A DNA stretch of 64,000 bases from JACJYC01 sp964558465 (GCA_964558465.1 CAZLEF010000013.1:1-64000), one strand, 5' to 3'. Shown: positions 24,216 through 33,568, numbered from the stretch's first letter. A program made the numbers and translations. Notes: generated from the letters alone by a model not told the origin.

Positions 24216-25106
24216 ATGACGATCCTTCAAACCATGGGGCTATCCAAGTCGTACGGACGGATACAGGCCCTGGCAAACCTTGACCTCTCCATTGAACCTG
24301 GAATGATCTACGGCATTCTGGGCCCCAACGGAAGCGGCAAAACAACCACATTGGGCATTGTCCTTGGGGTGATCAATGCCAATTCCGGCCATTTTAATTG
24401 GTTTGAGGGCAAATACGGCGACAACCCGCGCCGGAAATTAGGCGCATTGCTTGAAACGCCCAACTTTTACCCTTACCTGAGCGGGGAGGATAATTTGAAG
24501 ATCGTAGCCCATGTAAAAAAAACTTCGGCGACCGATCTGGATGAGTTGCTGAAACTGGTCAATCTGCATGAACGGAAAAAATCCAGATTCCGGACCTACT
24601 CCCTGGGTATGAAACAAAGACTTGCCATTGCCGCTGCCCTGGTAGGAAACCCGGAGGCGGTTATCCTCGATGAACCGACAAATGGCCTCGACCCTCAGGG
24701 GATTGCCGAAGTCAGGCAAACGATCCTGAAAATTGCCCAAACCGGAAAAACCATCATCATGGCCAGCCATATCCTGGATGAGGTTGAAAAAACCTGTACC
24801 CATGTCGGCATTCTAAAATCCGGCAGGTTACTGGCCTCCGGTCCGGTGGGCGCCATCCTCAGCAACGACGTACTGGTGGAAGTATCTTCCGGCGACCTTT
24901 CAAGGCTCAGTGCGGTTTTTTCCGGTTTGCCCCATCTCAAAAAGATTGAAAATCAATCCACCCGGTTGGTACTCCACCTGTCGGAACCTGTTGATACCGA
25001 ACAGTTGAACCAAATGGCTTTTGAATCGGGCCAGGTCCTTACACATCTTGTAAAACGCCAGCAAAGCCTGGAAACTCAGTTCCTCGAAATTACAAAATCC
25101 GCTTAA
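24216..25106 (+). CDS. ABC transporter ATP-binding protein (BcrA/CcmA-like)
   Basis: 296-residue ATPase. Walker A GPNGSGKTT (about 37-45), signature YSLGMKQR in place of LSGGQ, Walker B AVILDEPTNGLDP, and the switch histidine in MASHILDEVE. The C-terminal 80 residues form the extension typical of BcrA/NatA-like exporters. It should power the membrane protein encoded 30 bp downstream (25137-25946). The substrate is unknown; family members export antibiotics, Na+ or lipids. A near-consensus -7 box (TATTTTGG) precedes the gene. Confidence 0.94.
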   Translation: MTILQTMGLSKSYGRIQALANLDLSIEPGMIYGILGPNGSGKTTTLGIVLGVINANSGHFNWFEGKYGDNPRRKLGALLETPNFYPYLSGEDNLKIVAHVKKTSATDLDELLKLVNLHERKKSRFRTYSLGMKQRLAIAAALVGNPEAVILDEPTNGLDPQGIAEVRQTILKIAQTGKTIIMASHILDEVEKTCTHVGILKSGRLLASGPVGAILSNDVLVEVSSGDLSRLSAVFSGLPHLKKIENQSTRLVLHLSEPVDTEQLNQMAFESGQVLTHLVKRQQSLETQFLEITKSA

Positions 25107-25136
25107 CGGCTTTTTCAATCTTTGAATTTTACAATT

Positions 25137-25946
25137 ATGTTGAAATACTGGATCGTATTGGAATGGCTTAAATGGTCGAAACATAATGTTTTCAGGCTTT
25201 GCACCATTGCATACGTCGTCTTGTTGCCTGCCATTCTGCTTGCCGGCAAACGAATTCCCGAACTGCCGCCACCTATGGTTTCCAACAAGGTCCTCTTTAT
25301 ATTTCCTACGGTTTGGGAATACCTTGGGTACGTCGGAAACTGGCTCTGTTATTTCCTGTTCGGTCTGTTGGGCGTTATCCTGGTTACAACCGAATATGCG
25401 GAAAAAACTTTCAGGCAAAATGTCATCAACGGGTTGGAGCGAAAAGCCTTTTTATATTCCAAAATAGCCTTTTACCTCTTGATCTGCCTGGCAGCTACCC
25501 TTTATTATGTGCTGGCGACGTTATTGATCGGGTATTTCAACACGGAATCCGTGTACTGGCATAAGATTTGGCAAAACGCCGATTTTATCCCAAGGTACTT
25601 CCTGATGTGTTTCGGTTATATGAGCCTGGGGTTGTTTTTTGGTTTTTTGATCAAGCGGACGGCCCTCGCACTGATCGCTTATATGGGATACAGTTTTTTC
25701 CTGGAACCGGTTATCCGTTGGGCGGTCCACCGCAACATCTGGTTGCACCCCAGCATGCATTATTACCCCGTCAATGCTTTTGAGGACCTGGTACCAGCGC
25801 CTTTTATCGGATTTGCTGATGAATTTCTCAAAGAATTTGGGTTTAGTCTTTTCCTCAACCCGGCTACCGCTGCAACCATATCTTTTGTGTATATCGGTCT
25901 GTTTCTGTGGGCAAGCTGGCGCGTTGTTCAAAAAAGCGACCTTTGA
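25137..25946 (+). CDS. ABC-2 type transporter permease
   Basis: 269-residue inner membrane protein with about six hydrophobic segments (LCTIAYVVLLPAIL, WLCYFLFGLLGVILV, IAFYLLICLAATLYYVLA, YFLMCFGYMSLGLFFGFL, ALIAYMGYSFFLE, ISFVYIGLFLWASW) and a cytoplasmic TTEYAEKTFRQNVINGLERKA loop typical of ABC-2 permeases. It pairs with the ATPase gene 30 bp upstream. ATG 25137 is preferred over a TTG at 25122. Confidence 0.9.
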   Translation: MLKYWIVLEWLKWSKHNVFRLCTIAYVVLLPAILLAGKRIPELPPPMVSNKVLFIFPTVWEYLGYVGNWLCYFLFGLLGVILVTTEYAEKTFRQNVINGLERKAFLYSKIAFYLLICLAATLYYVLATLLIGYFNTESVYWHKIWQNADFIPRYFLMCFGYMSLGLFFGFLIKRTALALIAYMGYSFFLEPVIRWAVHRNIWLHPSMHYYPVNAFEDLVPAPFIGFADEFLKEFGFSLFLNPATAATISFVYIGLFLWASWRVVQKSDL

Positions 25947-26135
25947 GTTGAATAAGTTTGGAGAAAGAGGCTTACAGGCAAATTTTTACCTGCCTGAGAA
26001 CTTTTTGGCCGGTTTTTACGTATTCTTATTAGAAAGAGGTAAGATTTTTCGTAGATTAGTTGGCCTGTTTGGTCAAAAAAACAAGGCGTAAAATTTTTTG
26101 TTAAGAAAAGTTTAACAATTTCGTTACGGTTTTGT

Positions 26136-26251
26136 TATCTTTGACCCAGGAAACAACATTAACACGTATTTCTTTTTTATCCTTCATAATAACAGTCGGG
26201 TGATTTCTTACAAGAGCGGAGCATTTCAAATGCTTGCGCTCTTTTTTTTTG
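26136..26251 (+). ncRNA. possible small RNA with own promoter and terminator
   Basis: In the 337-bp gap 25947-26283, an exact -7 box TATCTTTG (26136-26143) is followed about 100 nt later by a strong intrinsic terminator: AGAGCG 26213-26218 with CGCTCT 26237-26242, inner stem AGCATTT 26220-26226 with AAATGCT 26228-26234, then nine or more T. The stretch between has no reading frame and no ribosome-binding site. A roughly 100-nt small RNA is the simplest reading. The weak point is the lack of a clear TTG -33 box. The terminator also ends read-through from the ABC operon. Confidence 0.4.
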
Positions 26252-26283
26252 CCCCAAATTCGGGTATACTGCAAAATCTGTGA

Positions 26284-27033
26284 TCAGAATTCTGTAAAAA
26301 GCTTGTCGTCCACTGCATCCATTACTTTGATTTCAGTCAGGTCGCGGCGTCCGCGATTACCGGAAAGGAGAATATTACCGTATTGCCGGTAATCGGCCCA
26401 AGGGTTTGAAACCCTGGGTTTGGGGTCGGATGCGTTCTGGAAATAATCCCATTGCACAATCAGGTTGGAAACCGGATCGACATAGATGAGGTATTTGTTC
26501 TGGGGGGTGTCGCCGACATTTTTAAAGGTCATTTGGATCACATTGGCCGTCCCTCCGGCGCTGGTAACGCCCTCGTCGAGGTATTTCAGGGTCACGCCCG
26601 AGTCTTTCAGCTTGTAAGGCATTACCAGCCAATAGGAGTCGTTGATCCAGATGCTTTTGCCTCTTTTGGCATATTTGGCCAGTGAATCCGGATGGGTCAT
26701 CTCCACTCCTTTGTGCAGTATTCTGCCGGTTTCCCGGTTCAAATCGACGAGATAGGTCATGCTGTCCCTCAACGATTCAATCCGGACCCTGCCCATGTGT
26801 TTATCCCATAAAAGCCGCCTTGATCCAAAAAAATTCCATTGGATGAACCGGGTATCATCCCAGTTTTTTCTGCCGCCCATGGCCATCATTACCTTGTCGG
26901 CCAATTCGACGGCTTTGGCATCAGAACCCGCCAGATCAAAACCTTCCGCAGGCGGGTTGGGTGAATCGGCTTGGCCGCATAGTTGGAAGGCGCTTGCCAG
27001 GAAGATGATCAGAACAAAGAAAAATAACTTCAT
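26284..27033 (-). CDS. secreted protein, DUF6503-like, function unknown
   Basis: 249-residue protein with a signal peptide (MKLFFFVLIIFLASAFQLCGQ). The mature part starts with a helical AVELADKVMMAMGGRKNWDDTRFIQW segment and continues as alternating beta-strands (RVRIESLRDSMTYLVDLN, GVTLKYLDEG, YLIYVDPVSNLIVQWDYF), resembling the half-barrel of LolA/LolB-like lipid-binding proteins and the Bacteroidota DUF6503 group. Function is unknown; it is probably periplasmic. Single gene. The box CAACTTTG about 25 nt before the ATG is a near match to the -7 consensus. Confidence 0.75.
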   Translation of the reverse strand: MKLFFFVLIIFLASAFQLCGQADSPNPPAEGFDLAGSDAKAVELADKVMMAMGGRKNWDDTRFIQWNFFGSRRLLWDKHMGRVRIESLRDSMTYLVDLNRETGRILHKGVEMTHPDSLAKYAKRGKSIWINDSYWLVMPYKLKDSGVTLKYLDEGVTSAGGTANVIQMTFKNVGDTPQNKYLIYVDPVSNLIVQWDYFQNASDPKPRVSNPWADYRQYGNILLSGNRGRRDLTEIKVMDAVDDKLFTEF

Positions 27034-27084
27034 TTTTGACTTTTTGTTGATGTAACAAAGTTGAAGGCCGGTAAGTTGGATGAA

Positions 27085-27120
27085 AAAATCCCCGCCTGGA
27101 TTGACCGAGGCGGGGATTTT
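27085..27120 (-). terminator. intrinsic terminator of the OmpA/HhH operon
   Basis: AAAATCCCCGCC 27085-27096 pairs perfectly with GGCGGGGATTTT 27109-27120. Read on the minus strand it ends in a T-run, below the operon 28997-27186. Confidence 0.85.
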
Positions 27121-27133
27121 GTTTGTAGATACT

Positions 27134-27179
27134 GGATACTGGATGCTTGCATCCAGTATCCACCACGCCCCAGGCGTGG
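27134..27179. repeat. two consecutive perfect palindromes
   Basis: GGATACTGGATGC 27134-27146 pairs with GCATCCAGTATCC 27149-27161 (2-nt loop). It is followed at once by CCACGCC 27163-27169 with GGCGTGG 27173-27179. The second stem recurs at 55853-55868. It lies between the stop of the HhH gene and its terminator. Confidence 0.75.
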
Positions 27180-27185
27180 CCAGTA

Positions 27186-28136
27186 TTATTCTTTCCCCCC
27201 TTGCAGTTGTTCCTGATAGGCCGCAAGTTCATCCCATTTGCCGGCAGCGGCCAGTTCGGCCTGTTTGGGCCAGGTAGCTGGGTCGGCGAGCCGGTAATTG
27301 TCGCCTGCGGCATCCAGGATCTGCTGGATACGGTCGGTGGAGGCCCTGGCCAGATCCGACCAGTTATGGATGCCTCCGTCTTTCAGCAGTTTCTCAATCT
27401 TGGGCCCAACACCCTCTATAATTTTGAGGTCATCAGGGTTGTTGGAGAATCCAAGCAGTTTGGCGATCATTTTTTCGACTTTTGAAGCATTTTCAAGGTC
27501 GCCGCGGTCTTCTCTTCCTGCATCGAGAAATTTCTGATACTGGATCAGTTCCGGCCATTTGCTTTCATTGGCGAGTTTGGCCTGCTCGCTCCAGGATTTT
27601 GGATCGTGAATCCGGTAACGCGGCCCGGCTTCTTCCAGCACCGCTTTAATTTTATCCTGGGAAGCGCCGGCAAGATCGGCCCAGGTTTTGATCCCTGCAG
27701 CTTTGAGCAGTTCCTCTATCTTCGGACCAATGCCTTCTACGATCTGGAGGTTTTCATTGCCCAGCAGGGTGGCATAATTTACAGGGCCCGCGGACCCGGT
27801 AACGATGCCTCCGCCTTCCTGGGCAACTTTCAATTTATGGGAAAGTACCGCTTTGTCTGCCTCGCAGGAATTCAGGGAAGCCCGAAGGGCCAGATTGTCT
27901 TTCTGCAATTCATCGTGGTGGTACTTGAGGTCCATATAATTTTTCTCCATGTCCGTAATCTTGGCATGGTGTACTTTAAGATCGGCTTCAAGTTCGCCCA
28001 CCCTGACACAGCATTTGCGCCATAACCAGGATCCCAGCAGGAGGCCAAGGAGAAAAGAGAGCAGGGAAGCCAGGCCCCATAATAACCAGCAGGGCAGGCC
28101 CATGAAAGTATCGAGCAGCAAAATATCCATTTGCAT
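27186..28136 (-). CDS. membrane-anchored coiled-coil protein with two helix-hairpin-helix repeats
   Basis: 316 residues. One hydrophobic anchor (about 12-36, LPCWLLWGLASLLSFLLGLL) is followed by a WRKCCVRVG segment and a coiled coil (about 45-105). Then come two tandem copies of an 80-residue unit: IVEGIGPKIEELLKAAGIKT to the first DAGRE, and IIEGVGPKIEKLLKDGGIHN to the C-terminus. Each has a helix-hairpin-helix (EGxGPKIExLL) and a SWxEQAxLAxxxKWxEL tail. The repeats resemble the nucleic-acid-binding HhH of ribosomal L21 extensions and DUF4332, but here they hang on a membrane anchor, so protein binding is as likely as DNA binding. The gene lies 24 bp below the OmpA gene in one operon. Confidence 0.8.
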   Translation of the reverse strand: MQMDILLLDTFMGLPCWLLWGLASLLSFLLGLLLGSWLWRKCCVRVGELEADLKVHHAKITDMEKNYMDLKYHHDELQKDNLALRASLNSCEADKAVLSHKLKVAQEGGGIVTGSAGPVNYATLLGNENLQIVEGIGPKIEELLKAAGIKTWADLAGASQDKIKAVLEEAGPRYRIHDPKSWSEQAKLANESKWPELIQYQKFLDAGREDRGDLENASKVEKMIAKLLGFSNNPDDLKIIEGVGPKIEKLLKDGGIHNWSDLARASTDRIQQILDAAGDNYRLADPATWPKQAELAAAGKWDELAAYQEQLQGGKE

Positions 28137-28160
28137 GACGTCAGAATTTTATTTGATGAA

Positions 28161-28997
28161 TTAGTTTTTGATCAGGCGCACTTCCACCCGGCGGTTGTTG
28201 TGGCGGCCTTCGTCCGTTTCGTTCGAATCCACCGGTTGTGTCTGGCCTTTGGCCTCAACAATCAACTGGTCTGTTTTCACACCCTTTTTGACCAGGATAT
28301 CCCGGATTTGCCTGGCCCTTCTGTCAGAAAGGCTGAGGTTGTATTCGGGGTTCCCTTTGTTGTCGGTATGACCGGTAAGGGAGACCTTTTCTCCTGATTG
28401 TTTGATGCGCTCGGCAAGTTTGTTGAGGTATTCGTCGACACTGGCGTCCTGTTCCTTTTCCGTTGAATTGTAAGGAAAACGAATGATCACGCGGTCGGCC
28501 AGTTCTTCAACAGGTTTGGCGGGCGCCTCTTCCGGTGTGATCCAACCGTAATCGGACGCTTCGAAGTAACCTGTTTTGGCTGCCCCGGGTTCATCTACCA
28601 GCCGGGCCCGGAGGCGGATTCTGTCGGCCGGAATATCCGGTATCAGCAATTGCCTGATTTTGTCGGCCCGGGCAAAACCCATGTTCTCAAAACCTTCCGG
28701 TTTGGGCTCGCTTTCGAAATAAAACCCGGTAACTTCGAGGATGTTTTTGTCCTTCATTTCCGAAACCAGGCGTTGTTTCAATTCGGCATAACCGGCATTG
28801 GTGAAGGCGTCTGCCTTGGCGTACTGAAAATCAATCGGAAAACGTTTGTGACCGGTGTCATCAGGTGTAACCGGCGCTTCGGTGACTTCAGTTCCACCCT
28901 CGCTGACGCAGCATTGCTTGAGGGCCCCTTCGTAGGCTAGAAAGGACCACAGCAGCCACACCGCCAGCATGATAATGATTTTAATGGGTGCTGACAT
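28161..28997 (-). CDS. OmpA-family envelope protein with two OmpA-like domains
   Basis: 278 residues. An N-terminal membrane anchor or uncleaved signal (IIIMLAVWLLWSFLAYEG) is followed by a CC pair. A first, degenerate OmpA-like domain (about 50-150, IDFQYAKADAF, LEVTGFYFESE, ARADKIRQLLI) lacks the peptidoglycan-binding residues. The second (about 170-278) is canonical: TGHTDNKGNPEYNLSLSDRRA with the binding aspartate, and the NNRRVEVRLI end with the binding arginine. It probably ties the membrane to peptidoglycan. The first gene of the operon with the HhH protein; both carry a CC motif just after the membrane segment. The 279-bp gap to the divergent ffh gene holds the ffh -7 box and nothing else recognised. 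Confidence 0.88.
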   Translation of the reverse strand: MSAPIKIIIMLAVWLLWSFLAYEGALKQCCVSEGGTEVTEAPVTPDDTGHKRFPIDFQYAKADAFTNAGYAELKQRLVSEMKDKNILEVTGFYFESEPKPEGFENMGFARADKIRQLLIPDIPADRIRLRARLVDEPGAAKTGYFEASDYGWITPEEAPAKPVEELADRVIIRFPYNSTEKEQDASVDEYLNKLAERIKQSGEKVSLTGHTDNKGNPEYNLSLSDRRARQIRDILVKKGVKTDQLIVEAKGQTQPVDSNETDEGRHNNRRVEVRLIKN

Positions 28998-29234
28998 ACA
29001 CGTTATAATTGGTTAGTTAATTACATCATAGATCCTCCATCTTTTTAAAATGGGGCGACTTCAGCCGGGCAGACGTTGTTATATCCTGTATGTAAAGAGG
29101 AAGGGCAGCTGGCCATCCGTGATCCGGATGTTAGGAAACCCGAACACGAAAGGGTAAGTGTCCCGGCCTGCAGCCGGTTTATTTTGCCGGCTGAAAGCCT
29201 GAAATGTTCACGGGCAGCTTTTGCTGAAAATGGC

Positions 29235-29242
29235 TATATTTG
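29235..29242 (+). promoter_or_regulatory. -7 box TATATTTG of ffh
   Basis: Exact TAnnTTTG, 34 nt before the ATG at 29277. It shows that in-frame codons upstream (from 29076) are not part of the protein. Confidence 0.6.
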
Positions 29243-29276
29243 CCACTGCAAAATAAAAAATAAATCTGATAATACA

Positions 29277-30629
29277 ATGTTCGAAAGTTTAAGCGACCGG
29301 CTGGATATTGCCTTTAAGGCACTGAAAGGCGAAAACAAATTAACAGAACTCAATGTAGCTCAGTCAGTTAAGGAAATTCGAAGAGCCCTGGTTGGCGCCG
29401 ATGTCAACTATAAAATTGCCAAAGAATTTACAGACAAGGTCAAGGATACTGCCCTTGGGAAGGAAAACCTGCTGAAATCCGTCAAACCCGGCGACCTCAT
29501 GGTCAAGATCGTGATGGACGAACTGGTCGATCTGATGGGCGGACAAGCGGCAGGGATCAACCTCAAAGGCAACCCGTCGGTTATCCTGATCGCCGGCCTG
29601 CAGGGCTCAGGCAAAACCACTTTTTCCGGAAAACTGGCGCTGCACCTCAAAACCAAACGCAACAAAAAACCCTTGCTGGTCGCTTGCGACGTTTATCGCC
29701 CGGCCGCCATCAATCAGCTTTCCGTACTGGCCGAACAGGTCGGCGTACCTGTCTATAAGGAAGAAGAAAATAAAAACCCCGTTGAAATAGCCCTGAAATC
29801 GATCGCCTACGCCAAAAGTCATCATTGCGATGTGGTGATTGTGGACACGGCGGGCCGCCTCTCGGTTGATGAAGAGATGATGGCTGAAATCGCCAATATA
29901 AAAAATGCAGTCCTTCCGGATGAATCCTTATTCGTCGTGGATTCCATGACCGGTCAGGACGCAGTCAATACGGCCCTGGCGTTCAATGAACGCATCAATT
30001 ACGACGGCGTGGTACTGACCAAACTGGACGGCGATACCCGCGGCGGCGCCGCCCTTTCCGTCAAATATACGGTCGGCAAACCCATCAAATTCATCAGCAC
30101 GGGCGAAAAGATGGACGCCCTGGACGTTTTTTACCCCGACAGGATGGCGCAGCGCATCCTTGGAATGGGTGATATTGTCTCTTTTGTAGAACGCGCCCAG
30201 GAGCAGTTTGACGAGGAAGAGGCCAAGCGGCTCGAGAAAAAGATCAAAAAAAACCAGCTTGACTTTAACGACTTTCTCGGCCAGTTGAAACAGATCCGGA
30301 AGATGGGGGATATGAAAAGCCTGCTGGGTATGATTCCCGGTATCTCCAAAATGACCAAGGATATCAATATCGATGATAAAGCATTGAACCGGGTTGAGGC
30401 CATCATCCAAAGCATGACCCCTCAGGAAAGGCTGAATCCGGACCTCATCAACGCCAACCGCAAAAAACGTATTGCACAGGGCTGCGGGCAAAAACTGGAT
30501 GAGATCAACCGGTTCATGAAGCAGTTTGAACAAATGCGCCAGTTTATGCACCAGATGGCCAAATCACCCGCCATGGGCGCAGGCCCCGGAATGCCCGGTA
30601 AAAAACCGGGCTTCAGGGCGAAACGATGA
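29277..30629 (+). CDS. ffh: signal recognition particle GTPase Ffh
   Basis: 450-residue cytoplasmic GTPase that binds SRP RNA and signal sequences and hands ribosomes to FtsY. The N domain (1-90, MFESLSDRLDIAFKALKG), G domain (GLQGSGKTTFSGKLA P-loop, DVYRPAAINQL, DTAGRL, TKLDGDTRGG) and methionine-rich M domain (about 300-435, with MKSLLGMIPG and the RRKR-type NRKKRIAQG RNA-binding segment) are complete. The start is the ATG at 29277; the frame is open further upstream but those residues precede the promoter and do not match the family. The M16 protease gene follows after 30 bp. No SRP RNA gene was seen nearby. Confidence 0.96.
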   Translation: MFESLSDRLDIAFKALKGENKLTELNVAQSVKEIRRALVGADVNYKIAKEFTDKVKDTALGKENLLKSVKPGDLMVKIVMDELVDLMGGQAAGINLKGNPSVILIAGLQGSGKTTFSGKLALHLKTKRNKKPLLVACDVYRPAAINQLSVLAEQVGVPVYKEEENKNPVEIALKSIAYAKSHHCDVVIVDTAGRLSVDEEMMAEIANIKNAVLPDESLFVVDSMTGQDAVNTALAFNERINYDGVVLTKLDGDTRGGAALSVKYTVGKPIKFISTGEKMDALDVFYPDRMAQRILGMGDIVSFVERAQEQFDEEEAKRLEKKIKKNQLDFNDFLGQLKQIRKMGDMKSLLGMIPGISKMTKDINIDDKALNRVEAIIQSMTPQERLNPDLINANRKKRIAQGCGQKLDEINRFMKQFEQMRQFMHQMAKSPAMGAGPGMPGKKPGFRAKR

Positions 30630-30659
30630 TTTTCTTCGAATCAAACAAATCTTTAAACG

Positions 30660-33509
30660 ATGCTGCAACGGTTCACTTCCGTTATTTCGATCTTCCTGCT
30701 GGCAATCTCATTTTCTTTCAGCCAGCAAGCGACGGTCAGGCGAAGCTACGAGATGACCGACCCTTTGCCGGTCGACCCCCAATTCCGGTGGGGTGTCCTG
30801 GAAAACGGGCTCAAATATTACCTGAAGGTCAATGCCAAGCCTGAAAAACGGGCCGAACTGCGGCTGGCCATCCATGCAGGATCATTGCAGGAAGACGATG
30901 ATCAGTTGGGAATCGCGCATTTTGTCGAACATATGGCTTTTAACGGATCGGCCAATTTCAAAAAAAATGAACTGGTTGACTACCTCGAATCGATCGGCAC
31001 CCGGTTTGGAGCCGATCTGAACGCCTATACTAGTTTTGATGAGACCGTCTACATGATCCAGTCCCGGACGGATTCTCTGGCCTTGCTTGAGAAGGGCCTC
31101 CTGGTCCTCCAGGATTGGGCCGGCGCGGTTTCCTTTGACCACGAGGAAATCGACAAGGAACGCGGGGTGGTTGTGGCAGAATGGCGTTCCAGGCTTAGCC
31201 CCGACCAGCGGATGCAGCAAAAATCATTTCCGGTGGTTTACCAGGGGTCCAGGTATGCCGATCGCTTGCCCATCGGTAAACCCGAATTGATTGAAAAAGC
31301 TGATTATGAGGTTTTCAAACGTTTCTACCGGGATTGGTACCGGCCCGACCTGATGGCGCTGGTGATTGTCGGCGATTTTGACCTCAATTGGATGGAAAAC
31401 CAGGTCAAAACCCGGTTCGCATCCCTGAAAAACCCGTTAGAACCCAGGCCGCGTTATGAGTTTGAAATACCCCTGTCAGGCGGTACCCGCTTTTCGATCA
31501 ACTCCGATAAAGAAGCGCCTTTTACCCAGATCCAGGTGGTTTACCATCATCCGAAAAAAGAATTGAAAACACTCGGAGATTTTAAAGATAACCTGGCCCG
31601 ATCCCTGTACAATCGCATGTTAAATGCGCGGCTTTACGAATTGCGCCAGCAGACGAACCCCCCTTTCACGTTTGCATCTTCGGGGTATGGCGGTGACCTG
31701 GGTAACCTCGACGCCTATTTTATCTCCGCTTTTACCCCGGAAGGCAAGGGGCTTGCCGGCCTTGAAGTTGTTCTGACCGAAACCCGGCGCGCACTTTTGC
31801 ATGGTTTTACAGAAACTGAACTGGAACGGGCGAAAGCTGAAATGTTGCGTTCTGCAGAGAAGGCCTTCAAGGAAAAAGATAAATCCCAATCCGGCCAGTT
31901 GGCTATGCAGGCTGTCTACCATTTCCTGAATGAAAGCCCCCTGCTGAACCCGGCCCAGGTATTTAACCTCTACAAAGAATTCCTGCCGCAGGTCGGCCTG
32001 ACCGAAATCAACCATTTTCCTGTGGAGTGGATCACCAAAGAAAACCGGGTGGTAACCGTGACGGCTCCTGAAAAAGAAGGGTCGCCTCTGCCGGCTGAAG
32101 CGGAGATTCTGGCATTGTTGGACAAGATCGATCAATTACAGCCGGTGCCCTATATCGACCAGGTTTCCGATAAACCCCTGATGGAAGAAACCCTGAATGA
32201 AGCCTCGGTTTCAGCCGAAAAAACAATGGAATCGCTGGGTGTCAGTGAATGGATTCTCTCCAATGGCGTCCGGGTCGTTTTGAAGCCTACCGATTTTAAA
32301 AATGATGAAATCCTCCTGGTGGCCACCAGTCCGGGCGGACACTCTGTTTACCCCGACCAGGACTTTCAGGACGCTTCAAACGCGGCCGGCATTATTGACC
32401 AGAGCGGGATTTCGGGGTTTAATGTGGTAGAACTGGAAAAAATGCTGGCCGGCAAAACGGTCAGCGTGGGGCCCTATATCGGAGAACTTGGAGAAGGGCT
32501 GAACGGGTCCTGCTCGCCGGCCGATCTGGAGACGATGTTTCAGCTCACTTATCTGTATTTCAAAAAACCGAGGGTGGACGAACAAGCCCTGGAGACCTTC
32601 AAGTCCCAGCAAAAATCGGTACTCCAAAATATGATGATGAACCCATATTTTTATTTCAATGAGGAAAAGAACAAAATCAAGTACAGCGATCACCCCCGCA
32701 GGAAAACACCCGACCTCGAGTCTGTAGAAAAATTGAATCTGAACCGGATGAAAACCATCTACGACGATCGTTTTTCGGATGCAAGCGACTTTACGTTCTT
32801 CCTTGTCGGAAGTTTTCAATTGGATGAGATCCGGCCAATGGTCCTGAAATTCCTCGGCAATTTGCCGTCAACCGGAAGAAAAGAATCCTGGAAAGACATC
32901 AATTCAGACCTGGTCAAAGGCAAAGTTGAAAAAACAATTGTCCGCGGGCAGGCGCCCAAATCGCTGGTGGAATTGCTATACCATGGGGATTTTCCATATA
33001 AGGATGCCCGGCAGCGGTATGATTTTTATGCATTAATGGACGTTTTGCGGATCAAACTGCGGGAGTCCATGCGCGAAGACAAAGGAGGGGTTTACGGCGT
33101 AACGGTGAACGGAAATGCATCCCAATTTCCTAAAGAGAAATATTCAATCACGATCAGTTTTAATGCAGAACCCGAAAAGACGGAAGAGTTGATTGCAACT
33201 GCGCTTGCAGAAATCGCGAAAATTCAGACCTCCGGGCCTGAAGAAAAGGATTTGGAAAAGGTGAAAGAGACCCAGCGCCAGGGGCGCATAAAAGACCTGA
33301 AAGAAAACCGTTTCTGGTTGGGGCAATTGCGTGCCCGGTATGAAAATGGATTGCCGCTGGAAGGTATTTTGCTGGAAGAATACGAAAAATCCATCACCGG
33401 TCTGAGTGCCCAGGCGCTTCAGGAGGCGGCCGGAACGTATTTTAATCCGGCTAATTTTATGCGGTTTGTTCTGTTGCCGGAAACCGGAAAACCGGAAGGA
33501 GACCAGTGA
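30660..33509 (+). CDS. M16 family zinc metallopeptidase (PqqL-like)
   Basis: 949-residue secreted or periplasmic protease with a signal peptide (MLQRFTSVISIFLLAISFSFS) and two M16 repeats. The N-terminal half carries the inverted zinc motif H87-FVE-H91 and the distal glutamate segment DKERGVVVAEW. The C-terminal half (from about residue 515) is the inactive partner with no HxxEH and an RxxxY-like KLRESMREDKGGVYGV segment. The size and layout resemble E. coli PqqL and Bacteroidota insulinase-family proteins that degrade peptides in the periplasm. It lies 30 bp after ffh and may be co-transcribed, a chance rather than functional link. Confidence 0.94.
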   Translation: MLQRFTSVISIFLLAISFSFSQQATVRRSYEMTDPLPVDPQFRWGVLENGLKYYLKVNAKPEKRAELRLAIHAGSLQEDDDQLGIAHFVEHMAFNGSANFKKNELVDYLESIGTRFGADLNAYTSFDETVYMIQSRTDSLALLEKGLLVLQDWAGAVSFDHEEIDKERGVVVAEWRSRLSPDQRMQQKSFPVVYQGSRYADRLPIGKPELIEKADYEVFKRFYRDWYRPDLMALVIVGDFDLNWMENQVKTRFASLKNPLEPRPRYEFEIPLSGGTRFSINSDKEAPFTQIQVVYHHPKKELKTLGDFKDNLARSLYNRMLNARLYELRQQTNPPFTFASSGYGGDLGNLDAYFISAFTPEGKGLAGLEVVLTETRRALLHGFTETELERAKAEMLRSAEKAFKEKDKSQSGQLAMQAVYHFLNESPLLNPAQVFNLYKEFLPQVGLTEINHFPVEWITKENRVVTVTAPEKEGSPLPAEAEILALLDKIDQLQPVPYIDQVSDKPLMEETLNEASVSAEKTMESLGVSEWILSNGVRVVLKPTDFKNDEILLVATSPGGHSVYPDQDFQDASNAAGIIDQSGISGFNVVELEKMLAGKTVSVGPYIGELGEGLNGSCSPADLETMFQLTYLYFKKPRVDEQALETFKSQQKSVLQNMMMNPYFYFNEEKNKIKYSDHPRRKTPDLESVEKLNLNRMKTIYDDRFSDASDFTFFLVGSFQLDEIRPMVLKFLGNLPSTGRKESWKDINSDLVKGKVEKTIVRGQAPKSLVELLYHGDFPYKDARQRYDFYALMDVLRIKLRESMREDKGGVYGVTVNGNASQFPKEKYSITISFNAEPEKTEELIATALAEIAKIQTSGPEEKDLEKVKETQRQGRIKDLKENRFWLGQLRARYENGLPLEGILLEEYEKSITGLSAQALQEAAGTYFNPANFMRFVLLPETGKPEGDQ

Positions 33510-33528
33510 TGGAGGAGGGGTAGGGTTG

Positions 33529-33568
33529 TTTATTCGTTTATTTGTTTATTTGTTTATTCGTTTATTTG
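33529..33568. repeat. five perfect TTTATTYG tandem octamers
   Basis: Units 33529-33536, 33537-33544, 33545-33552, 33553-33560 and 33561-33568 read TTTATTCG or TTTATTTG without gaps. The array lies in the 207-bp gap between the converging M16 and dnaK genes. Confidence 0.85.

Noticed and set aside
28998..29276. SRP RNA (ffs) gene next to ffh
   Set aside because: No GGAAG-type tetraloop core or conserved symmetric-loop sequence found in the gap.
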